In this document: positions 27,801 through 35,708 of the stretch, one piece after another
How the letters are laid out: every line of letters starts with the position of its first letter
Numbering within the stretch: the first letter of the stretch is position 1
NCBI RefSeq assembly: GCF_002246015.1
Contig: NZ_NOLJ01000001.1
Coordinates: forward strand, 558,293 to 622,292
Direction: 5' to 3'
Source of the DNA: Nostoc sp. 'Peltigera membranacea cyanobiont' 210A
GTDB lineage: Bacteria; Cyanobacteriota; Cyanobacteriia; Cyanobacteriales; Nostocaceae
Length of the DNA: 64,000 bases
Program-made: the position numbers and the translations under genes
The notes under the pieces: generated by a model
Database searches by the model: none
Told to the model about the DNA's origin: nothing
The model's input: only the letters and a program-made list of their open reading frames with translations

Positions 27801-29564
27801 TCCTAACTTTTTTAGATAATGTGCAAGTTGATTACTGCGTATATTTAACTCTTTGTAACTGAGTTTATCATCGTCAAATACTAGTGCAGTTGCATCAGAA
27901 TTCTGTTCTGCAACGCTCTCAAATAACTGATGTATACATTTATATTGAGGATAATCTAACTCAGTATTATTCCATTTAACTAATAAATCATATAGCTCAG
28001 ATTCGCTTAAAAATGGTAATTGTCCAATTCGGTCTTCTGGATTTGCAACTATACCCTCCAGTAATATTTGGAAGTGTCCTAGCATCCTCGTGATAGTAAC
28101 GTCATCAAATAAATCAGTGCTATAAATTACAAAACCACTAATTCCTTCTGAGCTATCTGCCCATAACCCATTTTGAGTATTTGGCTCCCACAAGTGGAAC
28201 TCCAAATCAAAGCGCGTTGTTTCCGTTTCAAATGGTAGCGGACTTAAAGTTAAATTAGGTAAATCTAAGGCTGTCATCGGCGCATTTTGGAGCGCAAAAA
28301 CAACTTGGAATAGCGGATTTTGATTCAAATTACGCTCTGGATGCAGTTCTTCTACAAGTTTTTCAAAAGGTAAATCTTGATGGCTGTATGCTCCTAAAGC
28401 TACCTCTTTAACTCGACTCAATAGTTCCTGAAAAGTTGGGTTTCCTGATAGATCGGTACGCAGTACTAAGCTATTGACAAAAAAACCAATTAATCCCTCA
28501 ATTTCACTACGGTTGCGATTGGCAATAGGTGAACCAATAGCAATATCTTCTTGTTGTGTGTAGCGGTAAAGTAAAACTTGGAATGCTGCTAGGAGGGTTA
28601 TGAATAAAGTTACCCCTTCTTGTTGTCCGAGAGCTAAAAGTGCTTTGCTCAAACTTTTTGATAATTGCAGAGGTTGCCTTGCACCCTGATAAGTTTGAAC
28701 AGCTAATCTTGGTCTGTCGGTTGGCAGATTTAGCATAGAAATGCCGTCTAATTGCTTCTGCCAGTAACTCAGTTGCTTTTTTAATACTTCCCCTTGCAAC
28801 CATTGGCGTTGCCAGTATGCAAAGTCTGCATATTGGATTCTAAGTTTCGGTAGAGGAGAAGGCTGATTGCTGGCAAAGGCTGTGTAGAGTGCTGCTATCT
28901 CTTGAATCAGCACCCCAATAGACCAACCATCGGAGACAATGTGGTGCATAGTCAGCAGCAGGATGTATTGTGTCTCATCTAACCACAGCAGTTTTACTTG
29001 CAGCAACGAATCAGTTGATAAATTGAAAGGACGTTGAGCTTCTTGTGTAGTGAGTCGTCGTGCTTGTATTTCTCGTTCGGCTTGTGGCAGTTGCCGTAAA
29101 TCTATTATTGGTAAAGGTATTGTTAGGGTAGGATTAATTACCTGAACTGGTTGCCCTTTTTGTACGACAATAGTGGTGCGTAAAGCTTCATGTCGTTGCA
29201 CGATTTCGTTAAAAGTTTGCTCTAGCGCGGCTAATTTGAGCGAACCTGTTAAATGTAGTGCTAGTGGAATGTTATAGAAAGGATTATTAGGGATTAATTG
29301 GTCAAGAAACCACAGCCGTTGTTGAGCAAAGGAGAGGGGCAGATTTCCTGACCGCGAAATAGGTGCGAGAGGTTTAAAACTGTGGTTATTAGTACGATTA
29401 GATGCTTCTAAAAATTCAATAATTTCTGCTTTACGCTCTTGAATTTCTGCACGCAGTTCTGGGGTAATAATTCCTTCAGGGGCGTTGCAGCGAAACTTTT
29501 CACCATCAATAAAAACTTGAATATCTAAGCTGCGAAGATAAGTTAAAAACTCAACCGTATTCAA
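24834..29564 (-). CDS. NRPS module: docking domain - C - A - methyltransferase - T
   Basis: Non-ribosomal peptide synthetase adding one, probably N-methylated, residue. The start is set at TTG 29564: AAGGGG lies 7 bp upstream and the protein then begins MNTVEFLTYLRSLDI, the usual start of a TubC-type docking domain. Numbering below counts from the earlier in-frame TTG at 29582, so subtract 6 for this start. Condensation domain: HHIVSDGW at 213-220. Adenylation domain: YTSGSTGKPKG near 695. A SAM methyltransferase (VLEIGCGTG near 1077) is inserted between the late A motifs. Carrier motif LGGHSLL near 1505. Aligned by eye to GrsA, the ten specificity residues read DAWFLGNVVK, the classic Leu code. 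No epimerase or TE. A 30-bp palindromic insertion adds about eight residues before IANTK. Confidence 0.92.
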   Translation of the reverse strand: MNTVEFLTYLRSLDIQVFIDGEKFRCNAPEGIITPELRAEIQERKAEIIEFLEASNRTNNHSFKPLAPISRSGNLPLSFAQQRLWFLDQLIPNNPFYNIPLALHLTGSLKLAALEQTFNEIVQRHEALRTTIVVQKGQPVQVINPTLTIPLPIIDLRQLPQAEREIQARRLTTQEAQRPFNLSTDSLLQVKLLWLDETQYILLLTMHHIVSDGWSIGVLIQEIAALYTAFASNQPSPLPKLRIQYADFAYWQRQWLQGEVLKKQLSYWQKQLDGISMLNLPTDRPRLAVQTYQGARQPLQLSKSLSKALLALGQQEGVTLFITLLAAFQVLLYRYTQQEDIAIGSPIANRNRSEIEGLIGFFVNSLVLRTDLSGNPTFQELLSRVKEVALGAYSHQDLPFEKLVEELHPERNLNQNPLFQVVFALQNAPMTALDLPNLTLSPLPFETETTRFDLEFHLWEPNTQNGLWADSSEGISGFVIYSTDLFDDVTITRMLGHFQILLEGIVANPEDRIGQLPFLSESELYDLLVKWNNTELDYPQYKCIHQLFESVAEQNSDATALVFDDDKLSYKELNIRSNQLAHYLKKLGVKTEVLVGLFVERSFNMIIGMLGILKAGGAYVPLDPSYPSERLNFMFEDAQVSILLTHERWLERLKNYSSQIICLDKDWEIISQEIEDNLTSKVTVDNLAYVIYTSGSTGKPKGVKIEHRGLLNLVFWHQKAFAVSPLDRATQISGVAFDACGWEIWPYLSIGASIYFVDDETRRSPDYLRDWLVSKAITICFIPTPLAEKVLLLDFPQNAALRILLTGGDKLNQYPLADYSFQVFNNYGPTENTVVTTSGYVSVKNKGNLAPVIGCAMPAAGVAIANTKLYILDKHLQPVPIGVPGELYISGDGLARGYLNHPDLTAESFIYHSFTNNLKARLYKTGDLVRYRVDGNIEFLGRLDDQVKIRGYRIELGEIEAVLSQHPAVQQTVVITREDEQEKRLVAYIVPKTEYSNEQENLQLMQLQNEQVLQWQMLYNETYNQSTDSDATFNFVGWNSSYTNQPIPAEQMREWVDNQAEQILALQPKRVLEIGCGTGLILFRIAPYCTKYWGTDFSSVSLNCIQQQLQKQEMPQVTLYQQMATDFEKVETAAFDAVILNSVVQYFPTIDYLISVLEGAVQATAPGGFIFIGDVRSLPLLQAFHASVQLYQAEPSLTCFELQQRIQRQIFQETELVIDPAFFTAIKQRFPQINHVQIQLMRGKHHNELTEFRYNVILHISAEIVSNTGNYSLLNWSENNLTVSAVRQLLIENKPEILSIINVPNARLMSAIKTAEWLSDVKGFKTVGQIRKALQELENFGVDPEDFYALNVPYSVNITWSHSSTEGHYDVVFVRQDEVGKRTIFPYSTALSRPWQSYANNPLQTKAAHKLVPQLQTYIAQKLPEYMMPSGFVVLESLPLTANGKVNRRALRAFHNGIKPQLPENYIAPRTPVEQVLVKIFVEVLGLKSVGIYDNFFKLGGHSLLATQLVSRVRDALHIELPLRSVFEASTIAELSKVVESFKESNAQSQAPVLVPLSRESRRIKLSSLNEESVKL
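26970..26999. repeat. in-frame small palindromic insertion in the NRPS A domain
   Basis: Same family as 22397-22426 (28 of 30 bases equal). It encodes AMPAAGVA in VIGCAMPAAGVAIANTK, where the sister synthetases read directly from the Gly-Arg-Pro region into IANT. Confidence 0.75.
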
Positions 29565-29831
29565 AATTAAACCCCTTCGCAAGTATTGTTATTTATTAGA
29601 AGTTAGGAGGCAGCTATGCTGTAGAAATATTGCTTGTGCCATAAGGTTTTTAACATTTTTTAACTGGATAGTTCTTTTTGCCAAGCTGCACTGCTTATTA
29701 CCTAACCCAGCATTTTTATCACACTTCTAAGACTGTATAAATCATTCCTGGGAATGAAACTTGGATGATTATAACTATGGTATGAAGCTAAAAGACAGCG
29801 CAGCGAACAAGGTATCGCAAGGTTTAGGCTC

Positions 29832-29984
29832 ATGATATTCATGCCTGTGGCGAGCGATCGCATGAAAGCAGAATTGCCTTACTCTGAAAGAGTCACCCTA
29901 AAACCAGGTGGACACATGGCATTGATGGAACAAAACCAACAGTTTGCTGAAGCAGTCAGCACAAAAAGTGCTGACTGCTTATAG
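29832..29984 (+). pseudogene. possible C-terminal fragment of an alpha/beta hydrolase
   Basis: Fifty codons end LKPGGHMALMEQNQQFAEAV plus a short tail. A Gly-Gly-His followed by MALMEQ and an F-A-A pattern resembles the catalytic-His end of alpha/beta hydrolases. No upstream body is present. The tail overlaps a 13-bp perfect stem (29950-29962 with 29968-29980, loop AAAAA). Low confidence. Confidence 0.35.
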
Positions 29985-30069
29985 CTGGGATCGCTACTGA
30001 AGCTTATTTAAAGGCAGATGTACTTAGTACAGTTTTGCGTAAAAGCGTAGCGTTTTCAAGGCAGGGGAA

Positions 30070-30121
30070 CACATTAACAATACAAGCCGATGCATTAACA
30101 ATGCGACCGACGCATTAATTG
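30070..30121. repeat. short tandem repeat with GCATTAACAAT core
   Basis: Three imperfect 20-21 bp units of the form (A/G)CATTAACAATgcgaccg stand in tandem. A related arrangement with CGATGCATT units lies near 48216-48285. Intergenic; role unknown. Confidence 0.5.
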
Positions 30122-30195
30122 CCATTGCAGGGTATTGCCAAATTTAATTCGCTACGAATTAGGGAACTCCAAGAAATAAATTATCCAATCTTGTG

Positions 30196-30450
30196 GGGTG
30201 GGCATCTTGCCATTGGTGTAAACTTAATGTGAAACCCGCTTGGTGACAACGTTTTGCCCTCACCCCCAGCCCCTCTCCCATCCGTGAGAGGGGAGCTAGA
30301 CATTCAATTCCCCTTCTCCCTTGGGAGAAGGGGTTAGGGGATGAGGGCGTGAGGGATTTGCAAAACGCCTGTCCGACATAGTTTTCGGCTTAAGTTTACA
30401 CCAATGGCATCTTGCCCGCCCAGTTTATATGGCGGGCAAGATGCCCACCC
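30196..30450. repeat. 20-bp-arm hairpin repeat split by a 198-bp element
   Basis: After removal of 30210-30407 and one copy of CATCTTG, the arms GGGTGGGCATCTTGCCCGCC and GGCGGGCAAGATGCCCACCC pair perfectly around AGTTTATAT. The intact right arm ends at 30450. Confidence 0.7.
30210..30407. mobile_element. 198-bp MITE-like element, copy 2
   Basis: Same length, ends and orientation as 19010-19207, with a small number of base changes. Flanked by CATCTTG direct repeats, the reverse complement of those at copy 1. It is inserted in the left arm of the hairpin repeat at 30196-30450. Confidence 0.8.
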
Positions 30451-30489
30451 AACAATCAATAGTTGAATATTTTTTTATTTGGAAGTCCC

Positions 30490-32022
30490 TTAAGGAAGTG
30501 CTGTACTTAGCACCTTTTGATTAGTTCCAAAGTAAAGTTCGCCCAATTCTTCCAAAAAAACATCGGTCTGCGATTCTGGATTAAGGAAGTAGGGATGGAT
30601 GGGAAGGAGTTCAGCGCGAGGGCGGGTTTCTGATGAAGACACAATCTGCTCAAGCAAAGTCAGGTAGTTTTCAGCAGTAGATTCCCAAGTGTACTTCTTC
30701 AGTACTCGTTGTTGACCAGCCTGGGCAAAAGACTCCCACTCCTTAGCATCACATAGCAACCGCTCCAAGCCCCGTGCAATATCAGCAGAATCTTCTGGGT
30801 CAACAAGTACGCCATATTCCTTATTTCCCTGTCGGAAGCTCTCGCTGGGGCCACCGTTCTTGGTTGCTACCACTGGTAAACCTGCAACTGCTGCTTCTAA
30901 GGGAGCAAGCCCAAAAGGTTCGTAGAGTGCGGTCAGTGCGAACACCGAGCGGCGTTTAACCATAAACCGATAGGCTGCTGCCAGTGACTCTTGAGACTGA
31001 TCTGACAAGCCAAAGGCACTCACCTTGCCCCACAAGTCATTTTCTTTGATAACTTCCCGAATGGGAGCTAATACCTCTTCAGCTATGCCATCACTAGTTT
31101 CCTCTCGTAAAGGATCGTCCAGCCCTCCTGTAAGTACGACCAAGTTAGCTCGTTCCTGAAGTGTTGGACTGATTGCGAAGGCTTGCACTAGCCCTAATAT
31201 ATTTTTTTTAAGTTCTAATCGACTGGATGCTAGGATAACGGGCAAATCTCGACGTGGTTCTGCAATATCCCGTGCCAATCGCTCCTGAATGAACTGGTAA
31301 GTAGCCTCCTCGTTTTCGTAACGCGCTTTTGCACCGAAAATCGAGAAATCTGCTCCCGGTGGAATCACTGCAAAGCGGTTGTCGTTGTTTACATCCACTG
31401 CGCCACTGTAGACTCGATGAGAATACTGTTCAAAACGTTCTTGTCGCGTACTGGTGATATTAATAGCCGAGCGATTCATGCTCAGGCGTTCGGCTAAAAT
31501 GCGATATCTGAAATTAAATTGCTCGTCTATTCCTGTGAGATTTTCTGGGGTGGCTTCCAATTTGTCTATCTTTTGAGCGCCGAGAGAATGAGCAGTAAAG
31601 GTAAAAGGTATACCTGTCTCCTCTTCAATTAGAACGCCACACAGTCCTCCATCAGCGTAGTGAGCAGTCATAGCATCGGGTAAGCCACCCTCTTGTTGAT
31701 AAAATTTCAATATGTTGGGTATCCAATCACTAACCAGATGAGGCCATAGCAACTCTTTAGAGAGAAATTCTTTTGGCCCAGCTGGTAAGCGGATAATGCG
31801 GACATTATCGATCCCTGGATAAGTGTCAATCGCTTCGGCAAACTCTGGCCACTCCGGGTCAATAATTTGACGGGTGAGAATATCAACTTTATGACCCATT
31901 TGAGCTATGGCTATGGCGACTTGCTTAACGTAGACCAGCTGACCCCCAAAATCTGGGTGTTTTGTGATGTGGCTATTGCCTGAATCAAAATTGCCTTGAG
32001 GGTTGAGAAATCCAATATGCAT
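30490..32022 (-). CDS. sucrose-phosphate-synthase-like GT4 glycosyltransferase
   Basis: GT-B retaining glycosyltransferase. The N-terminus MHIGFLNPQGNFDSGNS with FGGQLVYVKQVA and DILTRQIIDPEW is typical of the sucrose-phosphate and mannosylfructose-phosphate synthases. HSLGAQK and the donor-binding ALYEPFGLAPLEA (E-x7-E) are present. There is no C-terminal phosphatase domain, as usual for bacterial forms. The 510 residues are somewhat long. RBS AGGA lies 8 bp before the ATG. It stands between two NRPS genes on the same strand, with gaps of 290 and 925 bp, so co-transcription is uncertain. It may make sucrose or a related osmolyte independently of the peptide, or glycosylate it; the sequence favours the former. 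Confidence 0.75.
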   Translation of the reverse strand: MHIGFLNPQGNFDSGNSHITKHPDFGGQLVYVKQVAIAIAQMGHKVDILTRQIIDPEWPEFAEAIDTYPGIDNVRIIRLPAGPKEFLSKELLWPHLVSDWIPNILKFYQQEGGLPDAMTAHYADGGLCGVLIEEETGIPFTFTAHSLGAQKIDKLEATPENLTGIDEQFNFRYRILAERLSMNRSAINITSTRQERFEQYSHRVYSGAVDVNNDNRFAVIPPGADFSIFGAKARYENEEATYQFIQERLARDIAEPRRDLPVILASSRLELKKNILGLVQAFAISPTLQERANLVVLTGGLDDPLREETSDGIAEEVLAPIREVIKENDLWGKVSAFGLSDQSQESLAAAYRFMVKRRSVFALTALYEPFGLAPLEAAVAGLPVVATKNGGPSESFRQGNKEYGVLVDPEDSADIARGLERLLCDAKEWESFAQAGQQRVLKKYTWESTAENYLTLLEQIVSSSETRPRAELLPIHPYFLNPESQTDVFLEELGELYFGTNQKVLSTALP

Positions 32023-32312
32023 AGCCCACTTCCTAATACAGGTTGATTTCTACTAGAGGTTTTTGCCTGAAGACGGCAGCAGAACACCTTAGCGAGCTTG
32101 TTAAAAACTCCCAAGACTGAAAAACACAAGGCACTGAGGCTGTACATAAACGCCATCAAAAAGCAAGCTTTTCCACATGACGGGAAAAGTCAGTTTAGAT
32201 TAAACCCAGCCAATTCGCGCATTTTCCTAATGCTTAAGTTAATCGCTACTGCGGCTCGTGCACATATATCGGATGGCATAAATGGTATAGCGATCGCTAA
32301 CTTAGGGGTTTC

Positions 32313-35300
32313 TCAAAATTCCACCTCTTCTCGTTGAATTTCCGTAGTTTCAGTCTTATCTATACCTTTTGCTGTCCAATAGATTGTGTCAACATATCTA
32401 GATAGTTGTTCTACAGTCGGTGCTTCAAATAAGTTGCGTACAGGCAAATCTATTTGGAAGGTGTCGCGGATACGGGAAGTTAGCTGAGTCGCGAGGAGAG
32501 AATGACCGCCCAATTCAAAGAAATTGTCATGGATGCCTACTTGCTCTTTCCCCAAGACTTTAGCCCAAATTTGGGCAAGTAACTTTTCAACTTGCGATCG
32601 CGGTGCCACATAATCTTGATTATTGAAAGAAATTGTATCAGGCATGGGTAAAGCACGCCGATCCACTTTGCCATTATGTGTTAGAGGTAGAGATTCCAGT
32701 ATCACGTACGCACTTGGCACCATGTATTCTGGTAACTTTTCTTTGAGGAATTGACGAAGTAAGGATGCAAAGCCTTGCACCTCTTGCATCGCTATCTGTT
32801 CCTGGTTGAGAACAACATAAGCTACCAAGTACTTATCATCAGGTACATCCTCACCAACAATGACAACAGTTTCTCTCACTGCTGGATGTTGATTCAACAC
32901 CGCTTCAATCTCTGACAACTCAATGCGGAAGCCACGAATCTTTACTTGATTGTCAATGCGACCTAAAAATTCAATATTTCCATCTGGTAAATAGCGGGCT
33001 AAATCACCCGTTTTATAAAGGCGTGTTTTTAATTTATTACTAAAAGTATGAGTACTAAAGTGTTCAGCAGTTAATTCAGTTCGATTGAGATATTCTCGCG
33101 CCAACCCCTCCCCACCCATATATAATTCGCCAGTAACGCCAATAGGTACAGGTTGTAAATGGGCATCTAATATATAAGTTTGTGTGTTTGTAATGGGACG
33201 ACCAATAGGAAAAGATGTGGCTAATGGTAAATCTTGTACGTAATAATAAGAAGAAAATGTTGTATTCTCTGTAGGCCCATAAACATGAATTAAATGCTTT
33301 GGCACACCATATTTAATAATCTTTTTAACCCATCTTTTATCAACAGTCTCGCCACCAAACAGTAAATATCGCAATGAAGTAAAAGCTTGTGGAACATCTC
33401 TGGCAATCTGTTGAAATAATGCCGTAGTCAAAAACAGAATATTGATACCTTTTTCTCGTAGTTGTAATGCAAATTCGGGAGGCGAGAGGGTTACATCTTT
33501 AGTAATTCCCACAAGTTGAGCGCCGTTAAGCAGCGCTCCCCATATCTCGAATGTAGCTGCATCAAAAGAAGCGTTTGAGGCTTGGGCGACTTTATCAGAT
33601 GGTAATAAATTTATATAGTTCGCATTGCACACTAACCGATTTACAGCTTTGTGAGGTACAGCAACTCCCTTGGGTTTTCCTGTAGAACCAGAGGTGTAAA
33701 TAACATAAGCTAAATTATCACTATTTAAATCGCTTTCGGGATTGTCTTGCTTTTCTTGGGTAATAATTTCCCAGTCTTTATCTATAGAAATAATTGGCTT
33801 TGAGAAACCTTCAAAATGCTTGAGCAAGTTTTCTTGTGTCAGCAACACTGAAACTTGTGCATCTTCAAGCATAAAATTTAGACGCTCTTGAGGATAACTT
33901 GGGTCTAATGGAACATACGTTCCCCCTGCTTTAAGAATACCCAACAAACCAACGATCATTTCTATAGACTGTGAGATACAAATACCGACTAAAACTTCTG
34001 AACATACTCCGCTTTTTTGTAAGTGGTGTGCTAGTTTATTGCTGCGAGTATTCAACTCTTGATAAGTCAGTTGCTCGTTAGCAAAGTTTACTGCTATAGA
34101 ATCAGGATACTGCTGTACCTTTTCTTCAAACAATTGATGGATACACTTATCTTGAGGATAATCTGCTTGGGTGTTATTCCATTCTACCAATACCTGATGT
34201 AGCTCCACTTCACTTAATAACGGTAAATTTGCAATTCGTTCTTCTGGATTTGCAACAATAGCTGACAACAAAGTTTTAAAATGTTCCACCATCCGGCTAA
34301 TAGTAGCTTTATCAAATAAATCTGTGTTGTAAACCATTACGCCTCGCAGACCTTCAGAATACTCCCAGTTTCCGCCCCATAAGCTCCTAAAATCCTCAGA
34401 ACACTTCCACAGATGCAGTTCCAAATCAAAACGCGTTTTTTTGATGTCAATATTCATAAAGCTAGGTACTAATCCAGGTAGTTCTAGCGCTGACATTGGC
34501 GCATTCTGAAAACCAAACACTACTTGAAATAGTGGATGATGGCTCAAGTTACGCTCTGGATGTAGTTCTTCAACTAACTTTTCAAACGGCAAATCTTGGT
34601 GGCTGTATGCTCCTAACGTTACTTCCCGTACTCTGCCTAGTAGTTCTCGAAAAGTAGGGTTTCCAGATAAGTTGCTACGTAGCACTAAACTATTGACAAA
34701 AAAACCAATTATGCCTTCAATTTCGCTGTGGTTACGGTTAGCAATTGGCGAACCTACCGCGATATCTTCTTGGTGTGTATAGCGATAAAGTAATGTTTGA
34801 AATGCCGCCAGCAATGTCATAAATAAGGTCACACCTTCTTGCTGTGACAGCTTTTCTAGTGCATCAATTAGCTTGAGGGGTAATTCTAGAAATTGTGTTG
34901 ATCCTTGATAGCTTTGTATAGCTGGCCTTGGTTTGTCAGTAGGCAGATGCAGTATGGAAATATCGTTTAATTGCTCCCGCCAGTAAGCTAACTGGGTTTG
35001 GAGTACTTCTCCTTGCAGCCACTCGCGCTGCCAATGAGCAAAATCGGCATATTGAAGAGGCAGTTCTAATAGAGGAGAAGGCTGGTTTTGTGCAAAAGCT
35101 GCGTACAGCGTTCCCAGTTCCCGAATCAGTACCCCCATAGACCAATCGTCGCAGATAATGTGGTGCATATTCAGTAATAGAATATGTTCTGTCTTGGAAA
35201 GGACGAGGAGTGTTACTCGCAGCAATGGCCCGGAGGATAAATCAAAAGGACGTTCTATCTCTGCGGTAATAATGGACTTTGCTTTAACCTCTTGTTCATC

Positions 35301-35585
35301 ATCTGGCAATTGCTGGAGGTCTAATACAGAAAGAGGTATTGTTAAGCTGGGTGCGATCGCCTGTAGGGGTTGCCCATCCGACACAATAAATGTTGTGCGT
35401 AAGGTTTCGTGGCGAAGTACAATTTCGTTAAAAGTCTGTTCTAGTGCGGCTAATTTCAGCGAACCGGTCAAACGAATTACTGTCGGCACATTGTAGATAC
35501 CATTGTCGGGGATCAACTGGTCGAGAAACCATAATCGCTGTTGAGCAAAAGATGCTGGAAAGACGAAGACCTCTTCAGAAGACAT
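32313..35585 (-). CDS. NRPS module: C - A - T
   Basis: One-module synthetase of 1090 residues. The condensation domain begins within the first 10 residues (FPASFAQQRLWFLDQL) and has HHIICDDWS near residue 141; the usual Gly after the second catalytic Asp is replaced by Asp. Adenylation motifs YTSGSTGKPKG (near 628), VYGPTENTTF and KTGDLARY follow, and LGGHSLLATQL near 1027 is the carrier site. The ten specificity residues read by eye are DAFFLGVTFK, resembling branched aliphatic (Ile/Val) codes. No TE, epimerase or docking domain. Its start codon overlaps the end of an inverted-repeat element that fills the spacer to the upstream NRPS gene. Confidence 0.92.
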   Translation of the reverse strand: MSSEEVFVFPASFAQQRLWFLDQLIPDNGIYNVPTVIRLTGSLKLAALEQTFNEIVLRHETLRTTFIVSDGQPLQAIAPSLTIPLSVLDLQQLPDDEQEVKAKSIITAEIERPFDLSSGPLLRVTLLVLSKTEHILLLNMHHIICDDWSMGVLIRELGTLYAAFAQNQPSPLLELPLQYADFAHWQREWLQGEVLQTQLAYWREQLNDISILHLPTDKPRPAIQSYQGSTQFLELPLKLIDALEKLSQQEGVTLFMTLLAAFQTLLYRYTHQEDIAVGSPIANRNHSEIEGIIGFFVNSLVLRSNLSGNPTFRELLGRVREVTLGAYSHQDLPFEKLVEELHPERNLSHHPLFQVVFGFQNAPMSALELPGLVPSFMNIDIKKTRFDLELHLWKCSEDFRSLWGGNWEYSEGLRGVMVYNTDLFDKATISRMVEHFKTLLSAIVANPEERIANLPLLSEVELHQVLVEWNNTQADYPQDKCIHQLFEEKVQQYPDSIAVNFANEQLTYQELNTRSNKLAHHLQKSGVCSEVLVGICISQSIEMIVGLLGILKAGGTYVPLDPSYPQERLNFMLEDAQVSVLLTQENLLKHFEGFSKPIISIDKDWEIITQEKQDNPESDLNSDNLAYVIYTSGSTGKPKGVAVPHKAVNRLVCNANYINLLPSDKVAQASNASFDAATFEIWGALLNGAQLVGITKDVTLSPPEFALQLREKGINILFLTTALFQQIARDVPQAFTSLRYLLFGGETVDKRWVKKIIKYGVPKHLIHVYGPTENTTFSSYYYVQDLPLATSFPIGRPITNTQTYILDAHLQPVPIGVTGELYMGGEGLAREYLNRTELTAEHFSTHTFSNKLKTRLYKTGDLARYLPDGNIEFLGRIDNQVKIRGFRIELSEIEAVLNQHPAVRETVVIVGEDVPDDKYLVAYVVLNQEQIAMQEVQGFASLLRQFLKEKLPEYMVPSAYVILESLPLTHNGKVDRRALPMPDTISFNNQDYVAPRSQVEKLLAQIWAKVLGKEQVGIHDNFFELGGHSLLATQLTSRIRDTFQIDLPVRNLFEAPTVEQLSRYVDTIYWTAKGIDKTETTEIQREEVEF

Positions 35586-35698
35586 ATAGTAACCCTAAAT
35601 CATTCGTGAAAATCTCTCTTTATTCTCTCTGCGTTCTCTGCGCCTCTGCGGTTCGTTATAAAAAATTATTTTTCCCAAATCAGATAGGATTGCTATAT
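35584..35698. mobile_element. inverted-repeat element forming the spacer between two NRPS genes
   Basis: Left end ATATAGTAACCCTAAATCAT pairs with the reversed right end ATATAGCAATCCTATCTGAT. The interior is a CTCTGCG-rich stretch. Same end family as 23987-24114. It fills nearly all of the 123-bp gap between the NRPS stop at 35709 and the NRPS start at 35585; its last two bases are the A and T of that ATG. Confidence 0.7.
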
Positions 35699-35708
35699 TG
35701 ATCCATCC

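Noticed and set aside
29950..29980. Intrinsic terminator
   Set aside because: The 13-bp stem is perfect but neither strand has a U-run after it, and no gene ends nearby except the doubtful hydrolase fragment.
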